The translations under genes and the position numbers were made by a program. Source: Pseudomonas entomophila (GTDB lineage Bacteria > Pseudomonadota > Gammaproteobacteria > Pseudomonadales > Pseudomonadaceae). From it: DNA of 64,000 nt. Shown piece by piece: positions 27,265 through 36,622 of this stretch (position 1 is the stretch's first letter; every line of letters starts with the position of its first letter). The stretch is from NCBI RefSeq assembly GCF_029478665.1, contig NZ_JARPQB010000017.1, forward strand, positions 1 through 64,000. The letters are read 5' to 3'. Under the pieces are notes generated by a model. It had not been told where the DNA came from. It worked only from the letters and a program-made list of their open reading frames with translations, and did not search any database.

Positions 27265-30200
27265 ATGAACAGTGAATTGACCGACGCCCTGGCGGAACAG
27301 TGGCGTGACGCGCTGAGTGCCTATGTGATGCATCACGTGCTGCCGGACACGTTGCAGGCGGGTGCCCTGAACATGATCACGGCCGAGCACCTGGACCGTT
27401 ACTTCATGATGGATACCCAGGTCACCTCCAAGGTGACGACGTCTTACCTGGCTGAAGCATTGGCGTGTACCCAGTCTTATATAAACTCGATCTTGAACAA
27501 CCTCGAGCCTGGGTATCCGGAGGACTTTGATCCTAAGGTGAGGACCTTCTGGCAGCAGGCCATGTCGAACTACTCGATCTGGGCGGCGTACCAGATGCTG
27601 GAAGATTATCCCGAAAACTATATCCGCGCCGACCTGCGGCTGGACAAGACAACGCTGTTCAAGACCCTGGAAAACGACCTGAGCCAGGGGCGGATTACCG
27701 ATGCCGCCGTGCAGAATGCATTGCTGACTTACCTCAAGCACTATGAGCACCAGAACAGCATCCGGGTGCAGTCCGGTTACATCGATTACCGCGAGGATAA
27801 TCTGGACAGCGAACGGTTCGACGGCTTCAACTTCGCCAATTCGAATTACTACCTGCTGGGCAAGGACACGGCTTCACCTCCCCAGTACTACTGGCGGCAG
27901 GTCGATGTGCGCCTGGACCAAGCCTCCACCTATATCCAGCCCGACGCCTGGACGGAATGGCAGCCGATCACCCTGCCGGCAGGGAGTACGCTGCTCCATG
28001 GCCGGCTGGTGCTGTTCTGCGGGCGCCTGCATATGGTCTGGTTGCACTATGGGGCGCCAGTCACGGTACAACTCGCTGACGGAACCGAGCAGGAGCGCTA
28101 CACGCTGAAGCTCGAGATCATCTATCTGGGGCTGGATAAGCAGTGGTCGGCTCCGGAACTCCTCTGGAGCGAGGATATTGATGGGGCAGTGTTTGACCCG
28201 ACACCTTACAGATTATTGGTGCTTGCATTAGGGCGTGCACAGGGTAGTGATGACCAGTTGTACGTTGCACTTGCCACCCATGACGATGGCAAATATGAAA
28301 AACATTATATTGTGCAGCGCGATGTGCTGAAGCGTGCGGTGGCTGATGTGGACTTCCCTCCCGAGAGTGGGACTGAGAACGACGGTCTCATGGGCGTGCT
28401 GTTTAAACACTTTAGCGACGAACCAGGTAAGTTGAACTTCCAGCGGCGCGTGAGCTCCAGTGACTTCCAGGTGCAGAGTGTCGAATCGGACGGCGTCGAT
28501 CCCCATCTGGATCTTGATGTCCTTCTGCAGCAGCAGGGCAAAGGCAAGTACGAGCTGTACGTGCGTGCCCGCTCTACCGAAGTGCGTAAGTACTATCTGA
28601 TATACGCGGTGAGTCTCGGTGCTGGTCTGATCACACTGGGAAGTAGTTTAGGCCAGGTTCAGGTGCGCTCCACTGCTTCGGGAAAACTTGAACTTCGCTG
28701 TTTGACGTCCGGAGCGCCTGACTTTAACACGCTTGCACTGGGGCACTCGGCGATCTCCTCAATTACGCTGTCCAAAGGCGACTTCAAAGAGACATCTTAT
28801 GGATGGCATGAGGCAACGAAAGAGATCGAGGCGTCAGAAAAGCTGATAAGCGCGCTAACGGGCTATAAAGCCACGGAAGTCCGTGAAGGTGCAGGGTTCA
28901 CTGTCAGTGTCGATGGAAGCAAAGTGCCGTCGGTGCTGGTGGACGGGAGTAACGTCATCATTGTGCTCCCTGTGATCACAACCGTGGATGACATGGAATT
29001 GAAGGTCGTGGACACCCCCACCCCATTGTGGACCGGTCCGTTCACTTACAACGGTGCCGCCAGCAGCAGCTGGGAGAGCCTTGCCTGGCCTGAGGGGAAG
29101 GACGAGGTCAAGTTTACGGTTGGCCAGAAGGGGCAGAAGGTAACGACGTTCACGCTGAAGCGATCATCCATTTCCACCCTTGACCTGGATACGATGCCGC
29201 ACATTCATCAACAGGTAGACGGTACTGACTTCCTGGTCCTCAAGTTCATCCATGGTTCAGGCTCGCCACTGGCCGCACGCTTGAACTCCCAGCAGGTCCC
29301 GGACCTGATCAATCGTGCCCAGGTCACCCCCCAGGCGGTATTCAGCTGGGATGCGCAGCATCTGCAGGAGCCGGACTACGACCCTGAGGGTAGCGGCGGC
29401 GTGTATCAGGTCTGGCGCCGGTCAGCCGAAGACCCATTGCTGAACGTGTACGATGCCAACGGCATGTATTTGCGCGAACTGTTCTTCCATGTGCCCCACC
29501 TGATTGCCTCGCGTCTGCAGGAGGAGGAGCGCTTCGAAGAGGCCCGCCGCTGGCTGGGGCTGATCTTCAACCCGCAAAGCAAGCAAGCGCCAACGGAATC
29601 GCGTGGGGTCGATTATTGGAACTGCGCATGGTTGATGCAGGACGATACCGAGGCTGCCGCGCCCGAGCATGAGCTGATCGATCCGCATGCCATTGCGCTG
29701 CGCAACCCTTCGCATTACCGCAAGGCTGTCTTCGTGCAGTCTGTGGGCCTGCTGATCGGTGAAGCCGATCTTCAATACCGTCGGCAAACCCGCGACAGCC
29801 TTGCCAATGCCTGGCTGCTGTACCGAATGGCGGCGGACCTGATGGGCGAGGCGCCGGACGCACGTTCGATCGATACCTGGGCTCCACGAACCGTGTCCGA
29901 GCTGCTGGCTATGTCGGACGGCGGCGAGCTGTTGGAGCACCACGCTCACGCCGTCAAGCCGGAGAACCTGCCCAAGCAATTGTCCACATTCTTCTGGGCC
30001 GGTGCAGCGGCGCATCCGGCCTTTCGTTTGCCGGCTAACCGAGCATTGCTGGATACCTGGGAGCTTCTGGCGCAGCGCTTCTATAACCTGCGCCACTTCC
30101 TGAGCATCGAGGGCTATCCGATGGAGCTGCCGCTGTATGCACCAGCGGCGAACCCGTTCGACCTGCTGATGGCGCGCATGGGCGGCAATGCCAACCTGGC

Positions 30201-31809
30201 TCACCTGCTGGGCTATCGCACCGTGGTACCGCCTTACCGATTCCGCACCCTGGTGGCCAAGGCCCAGGAAACGGTGACCGCGCTGATCCAGTACGGCGAG
30301 CAGTTGCGCAGCTTCCTGGAGCTGGAAGAACGTACCGAACTGGAAGCGATGCAGTACCAGCAGGCTGCGGAAATCGCGGGTTACACCATCGGTATTCAGG
30401 AGCAGTTGCTCAGCCAGCAACAGAAGAACGAGGGCGTGTTGATGGGCCAGCGTGCCGCTACGGTGTTGCGGCGGGACCACTACCAGCGCTTGTACGAAGA
30501 TAATCTATCGCCAGGGGAAACGGCGGCGATAGCAAACAGTGCCCTGGGACGTGGAATATCCACGGGCTTGAGCGCTGTCTATGCTGCCGCCCAGCTGGCT
30601 TCCCTGGCGCCCAATGTCTTTGGGATGGCCAACGGTGGCCAGAAGTATGAAGGTGCGTTGAATGCGACGGGAATGATCGCGGAAATCGCTGCAGGTGCCT
30701 TGGTGATCTCAGCCGATGTGTTGCGAGAAACGGAAGGCTACCGCCGCCGCCGCCAGGAATGGCAGTTGCAAGCCAAGCTGGCCGGCAAGGAGCTGGACGT
30801 CATCGACAAGCAACTCGAAGCGCAAAAGCATACGACGCTGGCCGCCCAGGCCTCGCTGGCGCACAGCCGCAAGGCCCTGGCGCACTCGCAGCAGTTGTAT
30901 GCGTACTACCAGAACAAATCCACCAGCGTGTCGCTCTATCGATGGCTGCGCTCCCAGGCCACCACCTGGCACGCGACCTTGTTCGATGTGGCGGTCAGCC
31001 TGTGCAACAGTGCCCAGGCCTGCTGGCAGTTCGAGACGGGCAACTACGACAGGCAGATCATCCGCACGCCTATCTGGCAGGCGGACCGTTACGGCCTGAA
31101 TGCCGGTGGCGAGTTGCGGCTTGACCTGCATCGGTTGGAGACGGAGGCACTGCTGAGGCATGAGCGGCACCTGGAGCTTCGCAAAACGGTGTCGCTGCAG
31201 GCATTGCTGGGCCAGAAGCTGGTCTTCGACGCGGGCGGCGAAGTGCTCGAAAACTGGGAGAAGGTGCTCGAGGCGCTGGCAGACAATGGCGAACTGAAAT
31301 TCAGCCTGTCGGAAATGCTGTACGACCAGGATTACCCGGGGCACTACCTGCGTCGTCTGCACAGTGTGGCGTTGACACTGCCTGCTCTGCTGGGCCCCTA
31401 CCAGAACATCCGCGCAACCTTGACCCAGACCCTTAGCCGGTTGGTGACCCAACCCGATCGCGAGGCCGTGTTGTTCCTGACGCCTGAAGTGCAGGAGAGC
31501 GATGATGCGGGCGACGGGCGCTACGTGATGATGAGCTTGCGTGCGCGGCAGCAGGTCTGCCTGTCTTCGGCCAGCCAGGACATCGGCCTGGTGACCGCCG
31601 CCGAGACGGATGATCGTTATCTGCCATTCGAAGGCACGGGCGCGGTGTCCGATTGGCACCTGAAGTTCCCTCGTCATGCAGCGCAAGAAGAGCTGATCAA
31701 TAGTCTCAGCGACATCATCCTGGAGGTCCGTTACCTGGCCTTGCCTGGCGGGGCGGGCTTCGAATCGGACGTCAATGAACTGGTCGAAAAGTATTTGAAG
31801 CTCCCTTGA
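27265..31809 (+). CDS. Tc toxin A component, C-terminal half (TcaB/TccB-like, channel and TcB-binding)
   Basis: The 1514-residue product matches the C-terminal part of TcA. It has a neuraminidase-like/ABC-toxin segment (ITAEHLDRYFMMDTQVTS; YWRQVDVRLDQ; SGYIDYREDNLDSERFDG), the FNPQSKQAP and PMELPLYAPAANPFDLLMARMGG regions. A long helical stretch at about 1150-1290 should form the channel, and the C-terminus resembles the TcB-binding domain. It starts 42 bases after the previous gene, so the two are one transcript and together make a full TcA, as in the TccA/TccB split of Photorhabdus. The central part (about 28180-29180) is more AT-rich than the ends. No TcB or TcC partner is in the window. 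Confidence 0.9.
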   Translation: MNSELTDALAEQWRDALSAYVMHHVLPDTLQAGALNMITAEHLDRYFMMDTQVTSKVTTSYLAEALACTQSYINSILNNLEPGYPEDFDPKVRTFWQQAMSNYSIWAAYQMLEDYPENYIRADLRLDKTTLFKTLENDLSQGRITDAAVQNALLTYLKHYEHQNSIRVQSGYIDYREDNLDSERFDGFNFANSNYYLLGKDTASPPQYYWRQVDVRLDQASTYIQPDAWTEWQPITLPAGSTLLHGRLVLFCGRLHMVWLHYGAPVTVQLADGTEQERYTLKLEIIYLGLDKQWSAPELLWSEDIDGAVFDPTPYRLLVLALGRAQGSDDQLYVALATHDDGKYEKHYIVQRDVLKRAVADVDFPPESGTENDGLMGVLFKHFSDEPGKLNFQRRVSSSDFQVQSVESDGVDPHLDLDVLLQQQGKGKYELYVRARSTEVRKYYLIYAVSLGAGLITLGSSLGQVQVRSTASGKLELRCLTSGAPDFNTLALGHSAISSITLSKGDFKETSYGWHEATKEIEASEKLISALTGYKATEVREGAGFTVSVDGSKVPSVLVDGSNVIIVLPVITTVDDMELKVVDTPTPLWTGPFTYNGAASSSWESLAWPEGKDEVKFTVGQKGQKVTTFTLKRSSISTLDLDTMPHIHQQVDGTDFLVLKFIHGSGSPLAARLNSQQVPDLINRAQVTPQAVFSWDAQHLQEPDYDPEGSGGVYQVWRRSAEDPLLNVYDANGMYLRELFFHVPHLIASRLQEEERFEEARRWLGLIFNPQSKQAPTESRGVDYWNCAWLMQDDTEAAAPEHELIDPHAIALRNPSHYRKAVFVQSVGLLIGEADLQYRRQTRDSLANAWLLYRMAADLMGEAPDARSIDTWAPRTVSELLAMSDGGELLEHHAHAVKPENLPKQLSTFFWAGAAAHPAFRLPANRALLDTWELLAQRFYNLRHFLSIEGYPMELPLYAPAANPFDLLMARMGGNANLAHLLGYRTVVPPYRFRTLVAKAQETVTALIQYGEQLRSFLELEERTELEAMQYQQAAEIAGYTIGIQEQLLSQQQKNEGVLMGQRAATVLRRDHYQRLYEDNLSPGETAAIANSALGRGISTGLSAVYAAAQLASLAPNVFGMANGGQKYEGALNATGMIAEIAAGALVISADVLRETEGYRRRRQEWQLQAKLAGKELDVIDKQLEAQKHTTLAAQASLAHSRKALAHSQQLYAYYQNKSTSVSLYRWLRSQATTWHATLFDVAVSLCNSAQACWQFETGNYDRQIIRTPIWQADRYGLNAGGELRLDLHRLETEALLRHERHLELRKTVSLQALLGQKLVFDAGGEVLENWEKVLEALADNGELKFSLSEMLYDQDYPGHYLRRLHSVALTLPALLGPYQNIRATLTQTLSRLVTQPDREAVLFLTPEVQESDDAGDGRYVMMSLRARQQVCLSSASQDIGLVTAAETDDRYLPFEGTGAVSDWHLKFPRHAAQEELINSLSDIILEVRYLALPGGAGFESDVNELVEKYLKLP

Positions 31810-31933
31810 TCGTTGCCGAAGCGCAAACGGTGGCCTTCAGGCGGAGTTGAGTGTTGTTTGCCTGGCCGCTGAGAGAGTGACCGTTGTTTCTGGCTTTTCT
31901 ATCGGTTTGTAAAACATGACACAGGAGATACCC

Positions 31934-32497
31934 ATGTCCATTAGCTCAAGCCTAATGCCGAATGCCTCAAGCGAAGAGGAAACCAAGAGTCATTCAGTAC
32001 TGTTGGGCCATTTGTTTCCCGTCGGTAGCATCGGTTATGAAGATCAGCACCTTACACCTTGGAAGTGTAATAAAAGAAACACATATTACGACTTCCTCAC
32101 GGAACCTGATGGCAGCACTTATGTCCTGGTTCGTGCGGAAGCTAACATCTGGCAGGACATTGAGCTTCCCGTTCCAGCGAACCCACTCAGTGAGGGGCGC
32201 CCTGAATACAAGCTTGGGTGCCTGTACAGCCACGAACGGTTACTCGGATGCCGGCTCGCTGTGTTCTTGATTGAGGATGACGGGAGCGATGGAGCCAGGA
32301 TTTTTGACGAGCCATTGGGCCCTTCCGGGACGGATGTGACCTGGCACAGGTTGGATGCCAAAAGAATAATGGATGTGCCTGAACACACCTCGAAGCTGAG
32401 AGTCAAGTTCGTGACGCCGACTGGAGGGAGTGGGCATGTCTTCCTGAAGGAAGCCGTGATGGAGTTACTTTTGCCAGCGTTTGATGACGGGGTCTAG
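31934..32497 (+). CDS. Unrecognised 187-residue protein downstream of the Tc genes
   Basis: I do not recognise a family. The translation is rich in predicted beta strands with aromatic and acidic turns (YVLVRAEANIWQDIELPVPA, CRLAVFLIEDDG, LRVKFVTPTGG, VFLKEAVMELLLP), which could be a jelly-roll or carbohydrate-binding-type sandwich. It has no signal peptide or membrane segment. The start at 31934 is chosen for ACAGGAGATACCC; ATG 31916 is in frame but lacks a site. It follows the toxin gene by 124 bases in the same orientation and shares its lower GC, so it probably arrived with it. It may be an accessory or receptor-binding component, but this is inference. Confidence 0.65.
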   Translation: MSISSSLMPNASSEEETKSHSVLLGHLFPVGSIGYEDQHLTPWKCNKRNTYYDFLTEPDGSTYVLVRAEANIWQDIELPVPANPLSEGRPEYKLGCLYSHERLLGCRLAVFLIEDDGSDGARIFDEPLGPSGTDVTWHRLDAKRIMDVPEHTSKLRVKFVTPTGGSGHVFLKEAVMELLLPAFDDGV

Positions 32498-32735
32498 CCC
32501 ACCTCCACGGACAGTTTGGAAAGGGCTGGAGACTTCAGATCTTGCTGTTCGGCCCTACGGCCCATTCCAGGGTGCATGCATGGGGCAAGGGACCGCTCGA
32601 TGTAGTCGAATGAATCTGCCCGCGAAAGTGTCGACGCTCGTGCAACCCCACTTCTGTTGGGTAAAGGAACTTCTACCAGGTGGGGTTGTTTGGCCTTGGC
32701 TGTGTCGCCGGTGCTGGCAACGCTTATGCGAGCGG

Positions 32736-33080
32736 TCAGGCGAACACGAAATACTTGCGCACCGTCTCCACCACTTCCCAGGTGCCTTTCATGCCAGGTT
32801 CGATCACGAACACATCACCCGCTTTCAGATGCTTGGGCGCTTCGCCTTCGGGGGTGACGATGCAGTACCCGTCGAGGAAGTGGCAGTACTCCCACTTCTC
32901 GTAGTGGACCTCGAACGTGCCCGGCGTGCAGATCCAGGTGCCCATGATCTTGCTGCCGTCGGCGGACAGGTAGGCGTTGAGGTTGACGGTGTGCGGGTCG
33001 CCGCCGATGCGCTTCCACTTGGTGGCGTCGACGACGGGGGTGGGGCAGGTTTCGCGCAGGACGGTGATGAAATCGGACAT
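32736..33080 (-). CDS. Cupin domain protein (DUF861 / cupin_3)
   Basis: A 114-residue single-domain cupin. The barrel motifs are WICTPGTFEVHYEKWEYCHF followed by LDGYCIVTPEG and GDVFVIEPGMKGTWEVVE. Proteins of this type (also called cupin_3 or DUF861, related to ureidoglycolate lyase-like and sugar-modifying cupins) are common single genes in pseudomonads, with no fixed substrate. It starts at 33080. The 238 bases between it and the toxin-side gene (32498-32735) hold no recognisable gene. Confidence 0.85.
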   Translation of the reverse strand: MSDFITVLRETCPTPVVDATKWKRIGGDPHTVNLNAYLSADGSKIMGTWICTPGTFEVHYEKWEYCHFLDGYCIVTPEGEAPKHLKAGDVFVIEPGMKGTWEVVETVRKYFVFA

Positions 33081-33205
33081 GGCGTGGCTCCAGGCAGCGG
33101 GTGAGGTGAGGCATCACCATAGGGGCATCGCCGCCCGTGCAGTTGCCTGGGCTCGACGTCCAGCTGTCTGCCCGCGCTATGGCAGGGTCTCTTGTCACGC
33201 AGGGT

Positions 33206-33290
33206 GTAGGAGCGGCTTCAGCCGCGATGCAGGCAACGCGGTGCCTGGCACCCGCTTTGCGGGTGATCGCGGCTGAAGCCGCTCCTACAG
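33206..33290. repeat. REP pair, GCGGCTTCAGCCGC class
   Basis: Inverted copies of GTAGGAGCGGCTTCAGCCGC flank a 38-base spacer that itself contains an ACCCGCTTTGCGGGTG hairpin. Confidence 0.92.
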
Positions 33291-33303
33291 AGGTCGCGCA
33301 GCC

Positions 33304-34236
33304 CTACGCCCACCAGTAACGCACAAAGTGGAAGAACACCGGCGCGGCGAAGCACACCGAATCCATGCGGTCGAGCATGCCGCCGTGGCCTTCGATCATG
33401 TGGCCCCAATCCTTCACTCCGCGGTCGCGCTTGATCGCCGACATCACCAGCCCACCGAAGAAGCCCATGGCATTGACGGTCAGCGCCATCAGCGCCGCCT
33501 GCCAGAAGGTGAACGGGGTGATCCAGCACAGCAGCGCGCCGACCAGCGTGGCCAGGGCCACGCCACCGGCCAGCCCCTCGACGGTCTTCGACGGCGACAG
33601 GTTGGGCGCCACCTTGCGCTTGCCGAACAGCTTGCCGCACACGTACTGCAGCACGTCGCTGATCTGCACCACGAGGATCAGCCAGGCGATCAGCAGCAGG
33701 TTACGGCCTTCGTAGCCAGGGATATCCAGGGTCATCAGCGCGGGCACCGACGACACGCAGTACACCGCGATCATCAAGCCCCACTGCACCTTCGAGGCGC
33801 GTTCGAGGAAGCGCGTGGTGTCGCCGCCGAAGCTGGCGAGGATCGGCAGCAACAGGAACAGGTACACCGGGATGAAGATGCTGAACATCCCGTACCAGTC
33901 CACGGCGATCAGCAGGTACTGCACCGGCAGCGCCACATAGAACGCCGCCACCAGCGCCGGGTAGTCGCTGCGCCGGGTGGGGGTGAGGGTCATGAACTCG
34001 CGCAGGGCATAGAACGACACGCCGTAGAACAGCACGATCACCCCGTACTTGCCGAACAGGAAGGCGATGCCGATCACCAGCACCATCACCCACCAGGCGT
34101 TGATGCGGGCGTTGAGGTTGTCGATCACCGCGTGCGGGGCAGGGCCGGCACGCCGCTTGAGCAGGCGGCCGATCAGGCTGGCGAGCAGCAGCAGGGCGCC
34201 GATGCCGGCGAACAGCGACAGGGTGTTGTGGTCCAT
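33304..34236 (-). CDS. Phosphatidate cytidylyltransferase (CdsA/YnbB-like)
   Basis: A 310-residue multi-pass membrane enzyme that makes CDP-diacylglycerol from CTP and phosphatidic acid. The CDS signature is clear: GKRKVAPNLSPSKTVEGLAGG near residue 206, followed later by KRDRGVKDWGHMIEGHGGMLDRMDS. Eight or so hydrophobic segments precede and surround it. It is a second, non-housekeeping type (closest in context to YnbB of E. coli), being the last gene of a minus-strand cluster that also holds an acyltransferase and a CDP-alcohol phosphatidyltransferase. The PlsC-type gene ends one base upstream of its start. Confidence 0.93.
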   Translation of the reverse strand: MDHNTLSLFAGIGALLLLASLIGRLLKRRAGPAPHAVIDNLNARINAWWVMVLVIGIAFLFGKYGVIVLFYGVSFYALREFMTLTPTRRSDYPALVAAFYVALPVQYLLIAVDWYGMFSIFIPVYLFLLLPILASFGGDTTRFLERASKVQWGLMIAVYCVSSVPALMTLDIPGYEGRNLLLIAWLILVVQISDVLQYVCGKLFGKRKVAPNLSPSKTVEGLAGGVALATLVGALLCWITPFTFWQAALMALTVNAMGFFGGLVMSAIKRDRGVKDWGHMIEGHGGMLDRMDSVCFAAPVFFHFVRYWWA

Positions 34237-34237
34237 C

Positions 34238-34861
34238 TCAGGCTTCCTTCGGGGCCAGGTTCAGCAGGGCCTGGCGGGCCCGCTCGAGAAACGCGTGCTT
34301 GTCTTCGTCGGCTTGCAGGTGCAGCGGTTCGCCGAAGCTCAGGGTGCACAGCAGGGGTAGCGGCAGGGCACGGCCCTTGGGCATGACCCGGTTGAGGTTG
34401 GCGATCCACACCGGCACCAGTTCGACCTGCGGGTTGGCCGAGGCCAGGTGGAACAGGCCGCTCTTGAACGGTAGCAGCGGGTCGTCGGTGAGGTTGCGCG
34501 TGCCTTCGGGGAAGAAAATCAGCGAGTCACCCTGGGCGAAGGCATCGAGCACCGGTTGCAGCGGGTTGCCCTCGCCGGCCGGGCGCTGGCGGTCGATCAG
34601 CACGCCATTGAACACCTGGCGGATGAGGAAGTCGCGGATGCCCGGCTTGCACCAGTAGTCGGCGCCGGCCACAGGGCGGGTGTGACGGCGCAAAGCCTCG
34701 GGCAATGCCGCCCAGAGCAGCACGAAGTCGCCGTGGCTGCTGTGGTTGGCGAAGTACAGGCGTTGCACCGGTTGCGGCGTGCAGCCCAGCCACAGGGCGC
34801 GGGCGCCGGTGATCAGGCGGGCGGCGGAGGTGATGACGAAGGCGGTCAGGCTGGCGAGCAT
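34238..34861 (-). CDS. 1-acylglycerol-3-phosphate O-acyltransferase (PlsC family)
   Basis: A 207-residue acyltransferase. Motif I HSSHGD (HX4D) lies near residue 41 in FANHSSHGDFVLLW, and motif III FFPEGTRN near residue 138. It transfers an acyl group to a glycerophosphate-type acceptor at the inner membrane; one hydrophobic N-terminal segment is present. In this cluster it would supply phosphatidic acid to the adjacent cytidylyltransferase, with which it is nearly contiguous. Confidence 0.92.
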   Translation of the reverse strand: MLASLTAFVITSAARLITGARALWLGCTPQPVQRLYFANHSSHGDFVLLWAALPEALRRHTRPVAGADYWCKPGIRDFLIRQVFNGVLIDRQRPAGEGNPLQPVLDAFAQGDSLIFFPEGTRNLTDDPLLPFKSGLFHLASANPQVELVPVWIANLNRVMPKGRALPLPLLCTLSFGEPLHLQADEDKHAFLERARQALLNLAPKEA

Positions 34862-34871
34862 GGCGGCGGTC

Positions 34872-35291
34872 TTATCCGGTGAAGGGGAGAACGAGAGCGA
34901 GTACGACCTGTACCGCGAGGCACAGGGCCTGGCGCCGCAGCAGGGCCAGGGCGCCCTGGCTGCGGGCCGGCCAGTCGCGGGTGTCGCTGGCGGTGGGTTT
35001 CAGGCGCAGGTCGAACAGCGCGTGGTCCAGGGCCTGGGTGGCGGCGGGCAGGTCGCTGCTGGCGCCTAGACGGGCGAACAGCTCGGCATCCAGGGCGACA
35101 CGGATGGCCCAGTACTTGTGAGCCAGGCCGATCACCAGCAATGCCGCGCAGAGCACGCTGGACAGCACAGGCAGCGGCATGCCCAGCAACGGTGCGAGGC
35201 TACAGGCCAGGGCCAACAGGGTGATGCCATCCGACAGGCGTTCCAGTTGGCGCCCGCGAGCGAGCAGGCTGGCGACGACGAACAGGTTCAT
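34872..35291 (-). CDS. Small membrane protein of the Ynb-like lipid cluster
   Basis: A 139-residue protein of unknown function. Hydrophobic segments at about 20-45 (two closely spaced, around LLALACSLAPLLG and LCAALLVIGLAH) and at the C-terminus (ALCLAVQVVLALVLPF) flank a soluble central part. Its start overlaps the end of the phosphatase gene by 4 bases (ATGA), showing it belongs to the operon. No motif indicates catalysis. Confidence 0.7.
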   Translation of the reverse strand: MNLFVVASLLARGRQLERLSDGITLLALACSLAPLLGMPLPVLSSVLCAALLVIGLAHKYWAIRVALDAELFARLGASSDLPAATQALDHALFDLRLKPTASDTRDWPARSQGALALLRRQALCLAVQVVLALVLPFTG

Positions 35292-36622
35292 GGGTGCGCT
35301 TCCAACTGTTGCAGGGCGAGGCGATGGGCCGGGTGAAAGACTACGCCGGGGCGGGCCTTGCGGATCAGCGTTTCGGCCTCATCAACATCGTTGCAGCGAC
35401 CGCTGAGCACCAGCCAGGCGGCCACCGCGCTGGCGCTGCGTGAATACCCCAGGGCGCAGCAGACCAGCAGAGGGCCTTGCTGGCGCAGGTCTTCGATGGC
35501 CTTGGCTGCTTGCTGCAGCAGTTGGCTGCTGGGGGCGACCAAGTCGAGTGTTGGCAGGTTGTGGTAACGCCGTGGCGACGCGCTCTGTGTAGGCGCCGGC
35601 TTGCCGGCGAATGGGCCGGGGAGCTCAGCGCATAAATCGACAATGCCGGCGAATGATGAAGCATCGCTGCGCCCAGGCAGGCGCCCGAGGTGCACGCCAT
35701 CACACACTTCGTCCGGCTGGGGATGCCGCCATGTCCACAGCCGCGAATTGGCCCAGGCGGCCAGCAGGTAGGGTGCCAGCAAGCAGGTCGCGGCAATGGA
35801 CAGTCGGCCATCCGCGCCTTTCTGGAAACCACCTGCCCCGACTACGGCATAGTTCAGCCCCACCAGCAGCAGCGACACGGCAGGCCACAGCAACCACAAT
35901 GCCGCATGTCCGAGCTTGAATGCGATCACCGCGAGCAGCATGGCCCCCAGCGCGTAGCGCAGTGCCAGCCGCCAACGTTTGGGGGCACGCGCAAATCGGG
36001 CTGTCTGCCAAGGTAAAGCCCCCTGCCGTGGCCACAACCACAGACAGACGAAACCGGCCAGTGCCCCAGTCGGCACATCGATGAAATGATGCTGCCAGGT
36101 GGTCAGCACCGACAGGCCGATCAACCCCATCCAGCCATGCACCAGCCAGCGCCACAGACGCTGCTGGGTATGCCGGGCAAACATCGTCCAGATGATCACC
36201 AGCAACGCGATATGCAGCGACGGCGCCTGGTTGTAGGGCTTGTCGAAGCCCATCAGCACATCGAACAACCAGCCGAACAGCCCCGACAGCTCGGGGCGCT
36301 CGAAGGTGAAGCGCAGCGGCCAGAGCAGGAAGCAAGCGACGCTGATGAACTGCGCGGTGAGCAGGGCCAGGGCATGGCGGTCCATCTCCCGGCGTGTCAG
36401 CGGCAGCAGGAACGACAACCCGTAGAGCAGGTCGATTGACCAGTACGGGATGATCGTCCACGGCCACAGCGGCATGTGCCGTTCCCAGGCGAACACCAGG
36501 CTGCCGATGTCATCACGGCCTGCGGTGTAGGTGTTGGTCAGGCCGTAGCTGAGGAAAAAGAACGGCCCGAGCAGCAACAGCCAGAGCACGCCCCGGCGAA
36601 CCAGCCCCGCTTCACGCGCCAT
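35288..36622 (-). CDS. PAP2 / dual-specificity phosphatase fusion (YnbD-like)
   Basis: A 444-residue protein with two phosphatase modules. The N-terminal membrane PAP2 domain has APSLHIALL (PSxH motif) and TTWQHHFIDVPTGALAG (HxxxD motif). The C-terminal dual-specificity domain has the CX5R loop VCCALGYSRSAS. It probably removes phosphate from a lipid intermediate. The start at 36622 is chosen because it overlaps the upstream stop (TGATG) and gives a clean N-terminus before the first membrane helix. A REP sequence lies inside the gene at 35588-35611 and is translated as part of the linker between the domains (PFAGKPAPTQ). Confidence 0.87.
   Translation of the reverse strand: MAREAGLVRRGVLWLLLLGPFFFLSYGLTNTYTAGRDDIGSLVFAWERHMPLWPWTIIPYWSIDLLYGLSFLLPLTRREMDRHALALLTAQFISVACFLLWPLRFTFERPELSGLFGWLFDVLMGFDKPYNQAPSLHIALLVIIWTMFARHTQQRLWRWLVHGWMGLIGLSVLTTWQHHFIDVPTGALAGFVCLWLWPRQGALPWQTARFARAPKRWRLALRYALGAMLLAVIAFKLGHAALWLLWPAVSLLLVGLNYAVVGAGGFQKGADGRLSIAATCLLAPYLLAAWANSRLWTWRHPQPDEVCDGVHLGRLPGRSDASSFAGIVDLCAELPGPFAGKPAPTQSASPRRYHNLPTLDLVAPSSQLLQQAAKAIEDLRQQGPLLVCCALGYSRSASAVAAWLVLSGRCNDVDEAETLIRKARPGVVFHPAHRLALQQLEAHP
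35588..35611. repeat. REP copy inside the YnbD-like gene
   Basis: GTAGGCGCCGGCTTGCCGGC plus GAA matches the GCCGGC-TTGCC class of REP with one change in the outer arm. It lies within the coding sequence, in frame, between the PAP2 and phosphatase domains. Confidence 0.8.

Noticed and set aside
33245..33260. TGGCAC-N5-TTGC match to a sigma-54 promoter
   Set aside because: It lies in the spacer of a REP pair where CACCCGCTTTGCGGGTG forms a hairpin; the match follows from the repeat and no gene start lies at a suitable distance.
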